Shown one piece after another: positions 48,591 through 61,070 of a stretch of DNA of 64,000 nt; the first letter of the stretch is position 1, and each line of letters opens with the position of its first letter. A program made the translations under genes and the position numbers. The DNA is taken from contig OW121743.1 of the NCBI GenBank assembly GCA_933228675.1, positions 84,134,759 through 84,198,758 of the forward strand, in the 5' to 3' direction. The notes under the pieces are model-generated. The model worked only from the letters and a program-made list of their open reading frames with translations. It ran no database searches and had not been told where the DNA came from. The DNA is from Stomorhina lunata (Eukaryota > Arthropoda > Insecta > Diptera > Rhiniidae).

Positions 48591-51400
48591 AATTTCATTA
48601 TAAACATTTTATGCCGAATATTTTGCTATAAAAATTTTTCTGTGTACAGAAAATTTTTCTATAAAAATTTTGTAAGGAAAATTTTTTTATAAAAATTTTG
48701 TAATGAAAATTTTTCTATAAAAATGTCGTAACGAAAATGTTTCTATAAAAATATCGCAACTAAAATTTTTCTTTTAAAATTTTGTAACGAACATTTTTCT
48801 ATTAAAATTTTAGTCCATTAAAATTCTAAACCGAAAAATTTTCTTTAAAAATTTTATACTGAAAATTTTTCTATACAAATTGTATACAGAAAATTTTTCT
48901 ATAAAAATTTCATACTGAAAATTTTTATATAAAATATTTGTATAAAAATATTTATACCGAAAATTTTTCTATAAAAATTTTTATACTAAAAATTTTTCTA
49001 TAAAAATTTCATACTGAAAATTTTTATATAAAATATTTGTATAAAAATATTTATACCAAAAATTTTTCTATAAAAATGTTTATACCGGAATTTTTTCTAT
49101 AAAAATTTTTATACCGATAATTTTTCTATAAAAATTTTTATACCGAAAATTTTTCTATAAAAATTTTTATACCGAAAATTTTTCTATAAAAATGTTTATA
49201 CCGAAAATTTTTCTATAAAAATGTTTATACCGAAAATTTTTCTATAAAAATGTTTATACCGAAAATTTTTCTATAAAAATTTGTATACCAAAAATTTTTC
49301 TATAAAAATGTTTATACCGAAATTTTTCTATAAAAATTTTTATACCGACAATTTTTCTATAAAAATTTTTATACCGAAAATTTTTCTATAAAAATTGTTA
49401 TACCGAACATTTTTCTATAAAAATTTTTATACCGACAATTTTTCTATAAAAATTTGTATACCAAAAATTTTTCTATAAAAAATTCTATACCGAAAATGTT
49501 TCTATAAACATTTTTATACCGAAAATTTTTCTATAAAAATTTGTATACCAAAAATTTTTCTATAAAAATGTTTATACCGAAATGTTTTCTATAAAAATTT
49601 TTATACCGATAATTTTTCTATAAAAATTGTTATACCGAACATTTTTCTATAAAAATGTTTATACCGAAAATTTTTCTATAAAAATTTTTATACCGAAAAT
49701 TTTTCTATAAAATTTTGTATACCAAAAATTTTTCTCTAAAAATTTTTATACCGAAAGTTTTTCTATAAAAATTTCTATACCGAAAATTTTTCTATAAACA
49801 TTTTTATACCGAAAACTTTTCTATAAAAATTTGTATACCAAAAATTTTTCTATAAAAATGTTTACACCGAAATTTTTTCTATAAAAATTTTTATACCGAT
49901 AATTTTTCTATAAAAATTTTTAAACCGAAAATTTTTCTATAAAAATTTTTATACAGAAAATTTTTCTATAAAAAATTTTATACCGAAAATTTTTCTATAA
50001 AAAATTTTATACAGAAACTTTTTCTATAAAAATTTTTATACTGAAAATTTTTCTATAAAAATTTTTATACCGAAAATATTTCTGTAAAAATTTTTATACC
50101 GAAAATTTTTCTATAAAAATTTTTATACCGAAAATTTTTCTATAAAAATTTTTATACCGAAAATTTTTCTATAAAAATTTTTATACCGAAAATTTTTCTA
50201 TAAAAATTTTTATACCAACAATTTTTCGATAAAAATTTTTATACCGAAAATTTTTCTATAAAAATTTTATACCGAAAATTTTTCTATACAAATTTTTATA
50301 CCGAAAAATTTTCTATAAAAAATTGTATACCGAAAATTTTTCTATAAAAAATTTTATACCGAAAATTTTTCTATAAAAATTTTTATATCAAAAATTTTCT
50401 GTAAAAGATTTTAAACCGAAAATTTTTCTATAAAAAATTATATACCGAAAATTTTTCTAGAAAAAATTTTATACCGAAAATTTTTCTATAAAAAATTTTA
50501 TACAGACAATTTTTCTATAAAAATTTTTATACTGAAAATTTTTCTATAAAAATTTTTATACCGAAAATATTTCTGTAAAAATTTTTATACCGAAAATTTT
50601 TATACCGAAAATTTTTCTATAAAAATTTTTATACCGAAAAAATGTCTATAAAAATTTTTATACAGAAAATCTTTCTATAAAAATGTTTATACCGAAAATT
50701 GTTCTATAAAAATTTTTATACCAACAATTTTTCTTCTAAAATTTTTATACTGAAAATTTTTATACTTAAAATTTTTCTATAAAAATTTATATACCAACAA
50801 TTTTCCTATAAAAATTTTATATCGAAAATTTTTCTTTAAAAATTTTATAACGAAAATTTTTCAATACAAATTTTTAAACGAAAATTTATATGAATTTTAC
50901 AAGGAAAATTTTAGTATAAAAATTTTATAACGAACATAGTCTTTAAAAATTTTATAACGAAATTTCTTCTATAAAAGTTTTATAACGAACATTTTTCTAT
51001 TAAAGTTTAATGACCAAAATTTTGCTACAAAAATTTTATAAGGAACATTTTTTTATTAAAATTTTATACCGAAAATTTTTATATAAAAACTTTATACAGA
51101 AAATTTTTCTATAAAAATTTTATACCGAAAATTTTTCGATAAAATTTTAAGCCGAAAATTTTTTCTATTTAAATTTTGAACCGAAAAGTTTTATAAGGAA
51201 AATATTTCTATAAACATTTTAAAACCAAAAAAAAATCTCTTAAAATTTTATAACGAAAATTTTTCTATAAAAATTTTTTAACGAAAATTTTTCTATAAAA
51301 ATTTTTGAACGAAAATTTTTCTATAAAAATTTTTTAACGAAAATTTTTCTATAAAAAATGTTACGAAAAATGTTCTTTAAAAAATTTCCTTAAAAAAAAT
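48591..51400 (+). repeat. Minisatellite array 13 (29-bp unit, TATACCG linker) with higher-order duplications
   Basis: The monomer is GAAAATTTTTCTATAAAAATTTTTATACC, one T longer than in array 12. The variant TTGTATACCA recurs at 49281, 49454, 49541 and 49831, with spacings of 173, 87 and 290 bp, close to whole numbers of monomers. A segment marked by CATACTGAAAATTTTTAT is duplicated 99 bp apart (48911 and 49010). CGAAAATATTTCTG recurs 491 bp apart (50071 and 50562). The left and right ends are degenerate. Confidence 0.95.
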
Positions 51401-52737
51401 GTATACCTCAATTTTTATAATTTCTGAGTGATTTTCCTTAGCCTGAGTCGCTCTAACATATACATAATGCCCATGTAAAAGGAGTCGATGGCTGTGTAAT
51501 TGTATTTGTAACTGTAGCTGTAAATATATTTGTTTAAATCGAAATAACCACCAAGAATCCCTTAAGGTATGCAACAGTAAGTAAAAGCATTTCAAGGGAC
51601 AATACCAGCTCAGAGCAAGTAGCAGGAATACAAGCATCTACCATAACTATTCACAAGCTAAACACGAATAAACTTAATAAATACCTGGAAGCTTTCAAGT
51701 TCTGTCGTGTAAATATAGAATATGAATGGTAAGTAATAATACGGTAAAGACATTAAATTAAAGATACACTCAGCTACTGCTTCAGTTACACAGTGAGAAA
51801 AAGATGGAAGTTTCTTAGCAAACAAATTTGAATTCTTGAAAGTGATTGCTTCATATTTTATTAAATTTACAACTTTCAACACATTCCAATTTTAACTTCG
51901 ATGGTAATGTATATTATAATGGAATTCCAAGGAACTTTGTACGATTTATATTCATTTAAGAGCTGTTAATTGTGCAGACATATCCCATAAGTAATGGAAC
52001 CATTTTTTAAGTTAAATTTAATCTTTTAGTAATATAAGAAGGCCTTCTTTTGAGCAATTTTATAGAATTCCAGGAAGCGGATTTATCCAATAAAATACAA
52101 GATTTTCTACACATTATATCCATTATAGTCATAATTAAAATATAGATATTTGCTTCTTTAAGCCATTTTCTTATAAAATGTCAAAAGTTCCACAAAACTT
52201 CATAAAGTAGGTGATTAAGAAGTCCTTAGTTTTCACACATATACACATACAAGTTCACATATAAGTAAATATGTATGTAAAATTGTATATATGTATTTCA
52301 CATACATTGCTTTATATTGTAGGTAAAGAGATCGCCATCGGCGATATTTGTCGCATATTAAATGAATGAAGTATCTCCTCCTTTTCCTTCATCTGCGTGA
52401 ACGTGTTTCATGTTGTGAATATGCTATTTATTGCTTCCAACATAAAGTCTGTCTGCTCCCGACTGCACAAGGTGGAATAGCATAAGAGACATTAGAAAAA
52501 TAATAACGTTCAACTTTAGGTAACTTTAGAATTATCGACCTCAAAAATGGGGGGTGCAATGAACACCAATACTTACCTTTTGTAAGGGAAAATATAGGAT
52601 AATAATGAAATTATTAAATAACGATAACGAAATCAAAAAATATACTATGATATGTTAAACTCAAAAAGTACCTTTTTAAAGGTACTTTGTAAAAGCAAGA
52701 TTACCTTTTAAAAGTGCAAAAATTAAACAAATACAAA
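51401..52737. other. Low-copy spacer, no gene seen
   Basis: Complex sequence including a small dyad, AAAGTACCTT/AAGGTACTTT, at 52665-52688 with a 4-nt loop, just before array 14. Minus-strand open frames at 51377-51637 and 51658-51882 lack recognisable motifs. Confidence 0.5.
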
Positions 52738-54990
52738 AATATATACAGAAAATTTTTCTATAAAAATTTTATACCGAAAATTTTTCTATAAAAATTTTGT
52801 ACCGAAAATTTTTCTATAAAAATTTTATACCGAAAATTTTTCTATAAAAATTTTATACCGAAAATTTTTCTATAAAAATTTTACACCGAAAATTTTTCTA
52901 TAAAAATTTTACACCGAAAATTTTTCTATAAAAATTTTACACCGAAAATTTTTCTATAAAAATTTTACACCGAAAAACTTTCTATAAAAATTTTATACCG
53001 AAAATTTTCTATAAATTTAGACCAAAAATTTTTCTACAAAAATCTTATAACTAAATTTTTTTTTCTTAAAAGTTATAGCGAAAATTTTTCCATACATTTT
53101 TTTTACAAAAATGTTATATCAAAAATTTTTTTATAAAAAATTTTTTACCGAAAATTTTTCTATAAAAATTTTATACCGAAAAGTTTTCTATAAAAATTTT
53201 GTACCGAAAATTTTTCTATAAAAATTTTATGCCGAAAATTTTTCTATAAAAATTTTATGCCGAAAATTTTTCTATAAAAATTTTATGCCGAAAATTTTCC
53301 TATAAAAATTTTATACCGAAAATTTTCCTATAAAAATTTTATACCGAAAATTTTTCTATAAAAATTTTATACCGAAAATTTTTCCATAAAAATTTTAAAC
53401 CGAAAATTTTTCTTTAAAAATTTTATACCGAAAATTTTTCTATAAAAATTTTATACCTAAAATTTTTCTATAAAAATTTTATACCGAAAATTTTTCTATA
53501 AAAATTTTATACCGAAAATTTTTCTATAAAAATTTTATCCCGAAAATTTTTCTATAAAAATTTTATACCGAAAATTTTTCTATAAAAATTTTATACCGAA
53601 AATTTTCTATAAAAATTTTAAACCGAAAAATTTTATAGAAAAATTTTAAACCGAAAAATTTTATAGAAAAATTTTAAACCGAAAAATTTTATAGAAAAAT
53701 TTTAAACCGAAAATTTTTATAGAAAAATTTTAAACCGAAAATTTTCAATAAAAATTTTATACCGAAAATTTTTCTATAAAAATTTTATACCGAAAATTTT
53801 TCTATAAAAATTTTAAACCGAAAATTTTTCTATAAAAATTTTATATCGAAAATTTTTCAATAAAAATTTTATACCGAAAATTTTTCAATAAAAATTTTAT
53901 ACCGAAAATTTTTCTATAAAAATTTTATACCGAAAATTTTTCTATAAAAATTTTATACCGAAAATTTTTCTATAAAAATTTTATACCGAAAATTTTTCTA
54001 TAAAAATTTTATACCGAAAATTTTTCTATAAAAATTTTACACCGAAAATTTTTCTATAAAAATTTTATACCGAAAATTTTTCTATAAAAATTTTATACCG
54101 AAAATTTTTCTATAAAAATTTTATACCGAAAATTTTTCTATAAAAATTTTATACCGAAAATTTTTCTATAAAAATTTTATACCGAAAATTTTTCTATAAA
54201 AATTTTATACCGAAAATTTTTCTATAAATTTATACCAAAAATGTTTCTATAAAAATTTTCTAACTTAAATTTTTCTTTAAAAAAGTTATAGCGAAAATTT
54301 TTTTTATAAAAAATTTTTTACTGAACATTTTTCTATAAAGATTTGATATAGAAAATATTTTTATAAATATTTTGTACCGAAAATTTTTCTATAAAAATTT
54401 TATACCAAAAGTTTTTCTATAAAAATTAAATTAAATACCGAAATTTTATACTAAAAATGTAACTATATAAAATTTTTCTATAATAATTTTATATCGACAA
54501 TTTTTTGTAAAAATTTTATGTCGAAAATTTTTCTATAAAAATTTTATACCGAAAATTTTTCTATAAAAATTTTATACCAAAAGTTTTTCCATAAAAATTA
54601 AATACCGAAATTTTATACTAAAAATGTAACTATATAAAATGTTATACCGAAACTTTTTCTATAAAAACTTAATACCGAAAATGTTTCTATAAAACGTTTA
54701 TACCGAAAATTTTTTAAGAATAAAATTTGTTCTATTAAAATTTAATAACGGACATGTTTCTCTAAAAATTTTTCTTTAAAAATTTTATACCGAAAATTTT
54801 TCAGTAAAAATTTTATACCAAAAATTTTTCTTGAAAAATGTTATACCGGAAATTTTACAACAAAAATTTGTATACCGAAAATTTTTTAATAAAAATTTTA
54901 ATACCGAAAATTTTTCTGAAAAATTTTATACTAAAAATGTTTCTATAAAAATTTTATACCGAACATTTTTCTATAAAAATTTTATACTAA
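52738..54990 (+). repeat. Minisatellite array 14 (28-bp unit, ATACCG linker)
   Basis: Same 28-bp monomer as array 12 but much more regular, especially 52738-52990 and 53160-54230. Local subvariants form consecutive runs: ACACCG at about 52882-52970, ATGCCG at about 53230-53290 and a GAAAAATTTTATAG form at about 53620-53720. The right end (54240-54990) is degenerate. Confidence 0.97.
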
Positions 54991-56490
54991 AAACTACTTT
55001 TTTGTATTAAAATGATTTCTTAAAGAAGGTTTTCTCTCTTTCACTTCAGAGGGTGTTTAAGTAACACACGCCATTGCACATAAACAAATACATGTTATCC
55101 AACACTAACAAAGACAGTTTCGCACACATACAAAAAGGCAGATAGAGTCACAGTCAGGTGCAAAAGCCTAGATTTATGTGTAATAAATTTCAATCTGTTT
55201 ACAAGAAATTTCAACCAAAGCCAAAGCGGCTACAGACGGTTTCAGTTTGCACCACCACCCAACTCAAGACTATGAACTTATGCTGCGTCTAATGGCAAGT
55301 AGAAGAATATATGAAAATTTGCGGCACGTTGTCGTTAGAAAAATGTAACAATATGGGAGAAATCCATTGAAAATCTTGAAACGCAACAAGAAACGTATTA
55401 AAATTACTCAACATAGATTTATTTATTATAGAGGCGTGTTAGTTGCTGTGCGTAACTTGAGATTATATGTAGCTCATTTGCAGCAATATTGATATAAATC
55501 AAAAGTTATTATATGGGTTTTAAATTTAAAATTCTCATAGCAAAACTGACTCCATAGGATAGGAGATACAAATAAAATGCATTTTTTATAGTGCTCACTT
55601 TAAAATTTACTCATTTTGGAATATGACATTCTTGAAAATAATGCTGTATATAATGATTGTGTAGATGATAAAGAAAACAATAAAAAATAAATATATTAAA
55701 AAATACTTAATTCAAATTTAAGTTTAAATAAATCAGCTAAGGCTTTAAATGTATATTGAGCATAAGGACACAAGTAAACAAGGATCTAAAAGAAACTTAA
55801 TTTGCTTAAAAACCGGACTTAGCAGGTTTTCACATTAAGCCTTCGATATATTCCAAAATAAACATTATGGTATAAAATATGTTTGTTAAAAACTTGTAGG
55901 CAGGAAAGGTTAATTGAGGATATCTTATTCTATAAAAATTAGCAATTTTTTACTTCTTAAACTGTAGCCTTTTTCATATTTTCCTAAAGCCTTCAAATTG
56001 CATTAAGCAATTTCATGCCATCGACTGAAGCATTTTAATTTCTGTAGAGTACTAGAAACTCCAGTTCGTCTTCCTGGACAATTACCACAAATACTCTATA
56101 GACAGATGGACGGACGGACGCAGTAGATAGTTGAAAACAAATGTGTATGTTGTTGCTATTTTTAGTTAAAGGAAATGTCAGAAAGAAAAACGAAAACAAT
56201 TTAATAAAGTCAATTAGAAATGTAGACATGCATTTGCATGAATAGCACATGTTCCAATGGCAAACAAATACTCAGAACCATACACTTCACTTCACGTTCG
56301 GAATGGTTTACAAAAGTAATTAAACGGAAAGTGGAAAACGAAGCAACGAACATGTTGCATCTCACGCACAACAACAAATAGGATGTATGAATTTAAATAG
56401 ACTGAAGCAAATTGCGTCTATTTGCTTGTTGGGAGCAGAAAAACTAAGTAAAAGGTCAAATTGAAAACAAAAGAAAATTTTAAGAAAAAT
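54991..56490. other. Low-copy spacer, no gene seen
   Basis: About 1.5 kb of complex sequence, somewhat richer in G+C at 55030-55330. GACAGATGGACGGACGGACG at 56100-56119 is another GACR-type tract like those at 3.1 and 24.6 kb. The 71-codon minus-strand frame at 56035-56250 crosses that tract and is not called. Confidence 0.5.
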
Positions 56491-59350
56491 TTACCTTTGT
56501 TCCATATAAAATTTTGATAACGAAAAATTTCGTCTAAATACTTATATATACAATTTTTATACCGAAAAATTTAATAAATTTTTACTCCGGAAAATTTTCT
56601 TTATCAAATTTTTATATCGAAAAATTTTCTATAAGAAATTATTACAGCGAAAAATTTTGTACATTAAATTTTTAAAGCGGAAAATTTTCTACGTAAAATT
56701 TTTATATCGAAAATTTTTTTATTTTTATACCGAAAAATTTCTATATAAAATTTTATACCGAACAATTTTCTATTGAAATTTTATACCGAAAAATTTTCTT
56801 AATAAAATTTTTATACAGAAAAATTTTCTTAATAAAATTTTTATACAGAAAAATTTTCTTAATAAAATTTTTATAACGAAAAATTTTCTATATAAAATTT
56901 TTTCATCGAAAAATGTTCAATATAGTCAATTTTCTAAAATTTTCTTATAAATTGTCAATTTTCGAAAATTTTTCTATAAATTGTCAATTTTCGAAGGCCC
57001 TATGCTCCACTGGTAGTCAAGGATAACAGCAGAAGAAGAAGTCAATTTTCGAAAAATTTCCTATAAATAGTAAGTTTTCGAAAAATTTCTTATTAATAGT
57101 CAAATTTCGAAAAATTTTAATTTTCGAAAAATTTCCTATAAATAGTCACTTTTCGAAAAATTTCCTATAAATTGTCAGTTTTCGAAAAATTTCCTACAAA
57201 ATAGTAAATTTTCAAAAAATTTCCTATTAATAGTTAATTTTCGAAAAATTTCTTATTAATAGTCAAATTTCGAAAATTTTCCTCTAAATAGTCAAATTTC
57301 GAAAAATTTCCTAAAATAGTTAAATTTTGAAAAATTTCCTATAAATAGTCAAATTTTGAAAAATTTCCTATAAGTAATCAATTTTCGAAAAATTTCCAAT
57401 AAATAGTAAATTTTCGAAAAATTTCCTATATATAGTCAATTTTCGAAAAATTTCCTTTAAATAGTCAATTTTCGAAAAATTTATATTTTTTTATAAATAG
57501 TCAATTTGCGAAAAAATTCCTTTAAATAATCAATTTTAGAAAAATTTCCTTTAAATAGTCAATTTTCGAATTATTTTCCTATAAATAATCAATTTTCTAA
57601 AAGTCTCCTATAAATTTTCAAAATTTTTATGTAAAATATTATACCGAAAAATGTTCTATATTTAAACCGACAAATCTTTATATAATTTTTATACCGATAA
57701 ATTTTCTATATAAAATTTGTATACCGATAAATTTTCTATATAAAATGTTTATACCGAAAATTTTTGTATATAAAATGTTTATACCGAAAATTTTTTTAAG
57801 TAAAATTTTGATAGCCAAAAATTATCTATATAAAATTTTTATACCGAAAAATTTTCTATATAAAACTTTTATACCGAAAAATTTCTATATAAAATTTTTA
57901 TACCGAAAATTTTTTATATGAAATTTCTAAACCGAAAAATTATCTATATAAAATTTTTATACTGTAAAAATTTCTATAAAAAATTTTATGCCGAACATTT
58001 TTCTAATAAAAATTTATACAGAAAATTTGTCTCTAAAAATTTTATACCGAAATTTTTCTTCAAAAATTTTATACCGAAAAATTTTCTAATAAAAATTTGA
58101 TGCCTAAAATTTTTCTACAAAAATTTTATAACCAAATTTTTCTTTAAAAATTTTCATCATAAAATTTTCCCTAAAAAATTTATACCGACAGTTTTTCTAT
58201 TTAAGTTTTATTACAAAAGTTTTTTACAAAAATTTTATTAAGAAAATTTTTCTTTAAAAATTTTGTTACGAAAATTATTCTATAATAATTTACGTATGAA
58301 AATTTTATACCGACAATTTTTCTATAAAAATTTTATACAGACAATTTTTCTACAAAAATTTTATACCAACGATTTTTCTATAAAAAATTTTATACCAAAA
58401 ATTTTTCTATAAAAATTTCATACCAAAAATTTTTCTATAAAAATTTTATACCGAAATTTTTAAAAAAATTTAACACTAAAAATTTTTTACCGAAAATTTC
58501 TCTATAAAAATTTTACATCGAAAATTTTTTATCAAAATTTTACACCGAAAATTTGTCTATACAAATTTTAAACCGAAAATTTTTCTGTAAAAATTTTACA
58601 CCGAAAATTTTTCTATAAAAATTTTACACCTAAAATTTTTCTATACAAATTTTACACCGAAAATTTTTCTATAAAAATTTTATAGAGACAATTTTTCCTT
58701 AAAATTTCATTCCGACATTTTTAAATTTAATACCGAAAATTTTTCTATAAAAATTTTATACCGAAAATGTTTCTATAAAAATTTTATACCGAAAATGTTT
58801 CTATAAAAATTTTATACTGAAAATGTTTCTATTAAAATTTTTTACCGAAAATTTTTCTATAAAAATTTTATACCGAAAATTTTTCTATAAAAATTTTATA
58901 CCGAAAAATTTTCTACAAAAATCCTGTACCAAAAATTTTTCTATAAAACTTTTTAACCGAAAATTTTTCTATAATAATTTTATACCGAAAAATTTTCTAT
59001 AATAATTTTTCTATAATAATTTTATACCGAAAATTTTTCTATAAAAATTTTTACCGAAAATTTTTCTATAAAAATTTGGTACCGATAAATTTTTCTATAA
59101 AAATTTTGTACCGAAAAATTTTCTATGAAAATTTTATACAGAAAATTTTTATTCAGAAATTTTTTTAATAAAAATTTTTATACCGGAAATTTTTATGGAA
59201 ACATTTTTACCGACAATTTTTCTATAAAAATTTTTTAACCAAAAATTTTTCAATACAAATTTTTTACCAAAAATTTTTTTATAATAATTTTATGCCGAAA
59301 ATTTTTCTTTACAAAATTTTATTGAACATTTTCTATATTAAGTTTCATAC
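56491..59350 (+). repeat. Minisatellite array 15 (28-30-bp units, three subfamilies)
   Basis: The array has three zones. The first, to about 56920, uses AAAATTTTTATACCGAAAAA and TTTTCTATAT. The second, about 56935-57610, uses ATAGTCAATTTTCGAAAAA and TTTCCTATAA. The third, about 57610-59350, is the ATACCG monomer of arrays 12 and 14. The middle zone carries a 45-bp foreign insert at 56996-57040. The frame at 57918-58100 is a repeat artefact. Confidence 0.95.
56996..57040 (+). mobile_element. 45-bp insert resembling a non-LTR retrotransposon 3' end
   Basis: The insert starts GGCCCTATGCTCCACTGG and ends GGATAACAGCAGAAGAAGAA. It is flanked by GTCAATTTTCGAA on both sides (56983-56995 and 57041-57053), a 13-bp direct repeat that looks like a target duplication. 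The array monomer itself contains this sequence, which weakens the inference. A G+C-rich end with a short AAG-type tail fits a severely 5'-truncated non-LTR element. The element identity is inference. Confidence 0.5.
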
Positions 59351-61070
59351 CGTAAAATTGTAAATTTTTCTCGTTTATTTATGCCTGAAGGCTTTAAAAA
59401 CGATTTGTGCTTGTTTAAATCTTAAATACAACCAAATCGATTTATACCCATCAATCGCAATATATCTGTCTGGCCCTCTTGTGTTTAAAAGCTTCAAGGC
59501 AATAAAAATAACAAAATTATTTTTTCTTTCTCCTAGACTGAATTTCTTTATTTCCAGCCAAAACTAATTAAATATTTTTGTAATTCAATACCAAAAATTG
59601 TTATGTGCTGGGAATAATGAAAACAATGAGATAAATTCAACGTAAATTTTCATCAGACACGTGTGTGTGTTTCGGTGAGTGTTTCAATTTGCAAAAAAAG
59701 AAAATAAATGGAAAATTCTGACTTGTTGGCACAGCAAAATTCTTTTTTCGTCTTTCGAGGATTTTCATTTTTTCTTTTTTTTCAGAATGTGTAACTCTCA
59801 TTTTATTACAAATTGACACTTAATTAAATTGAACTTTATTTATTTGGTCTTTGTAGTTGTTGCTATTTATTTCTATGTATTACCGTCGTCGTCCGTCGCA
59901 TCAATAAAAACAATCAACTGAAATGTTAAGTTCGTCCAGGCTACTAGTGAATGATTGTGGGACGTGGTATCATTATATAGTTCCTACTCATTCGTCTGCT
60001 GACGACGTCAGAGAATGTAATTGAATGCCAATAAGTTTTACATGGGGTCACATTCTCGTAAAAGGAAATTCAATTGAAAAATCATTAGGATTCTGTTGAG
60101 GTTGTTAGGGAAAATTCTAAACAACACTTCGGAAAAAAACTAAAATACAACAATTTCAATTAGGCATTATAAAGCTCACAACTCTATCAATTGCACAGAA
60201 AGAAATATAGTATATGCAAATAAATATCTATGGAAACCTACTAACACAATAAAATTTGAATATAGAGTCAAATGAAAAACCGTGAAACTTTTATTGAAAT
60301 TAAAACTTTATCCACAGGCAAACGTTAGCATCTAAAAGGATATTTGGAGGACATTAGTTATCTAATTAGAGTAAGTTTAAGCTTCATTTCTTCATTCCAG
60401 AGCTGGCTACAATTTTTTAATTATTTATCTCCACATCCCAACTAATCATTCATTTTAAACTTTTTCGCTAGATAGGAAAAAAGCTTACGCAGCTAGACAA
60501 TGAATAATTATGCCTCTTGGATGATTTGGCAGTCTGGCACTTTGACTTGTGCTTGCTTTTTTCCTATAGCTCTATAGTTCTTCATACTTCCTCTTTACCT
60601 CATGCCTATCACAATGACAAGATATACTCGAGCAATAGTTATTATGGAAACTTGTAAAAAGTGGGTAGGGTTAAGAAAAATCTATTAAGCAAAAGAAATA
60701 TTTTTAATGTCTTCAAAACCATATCAACCAAACCAAAGTCTTCAACTGCCCCTCCTGCTTTTCTTATCATAATCACTTTTAGCTTCCACATATTTTTAGA
60801 TGATAAATAAAAGGACTTTTCCATTAATTTCTCAGTTTTCCAACAGCATAATTTCATGGCTAGAATCGTTGTAGATTTTGAAATTTGTTTGAGTTTTTAC
60901 GGTTTCTGGGTAATTTTGTTAAAGTTTGATGTTGTTATTTGTATACAGTGAGTCAAGATAACTAAAAGAGTCAAGAATCCAAAAAAATATGATATGAATG
61001 AAATTTTCCTAAAACTGAAAATAAAAAAAATATAAAAAACTTTATAATAAACATTAAAAATTTTGGCAAA
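59351..61070. other. Low-copy spacer, no gene seen
   Basis: About 1.7 kb of complex sequence. The segment 59880-60060 is richer in G+C and contains CCGTCGTCGTCCGTCG and the dyad TGACGACGTCA (60000-60010), possibly a regulatory or conserved element. Minus-strand frames at 59637-59819, 60642-60857 and 60897-61079 lack known motifs. Confidence 0.5.

Noticed and set aside
52665..52688. Hairpin AAAGTACCTT/AAGGTACTTT as a terminator or microRNA
   Set aside because: The stem is only 10 bp with a 4-nt loop. That is too short for a microRNA precursor, and there is no transcription unit to terminate.
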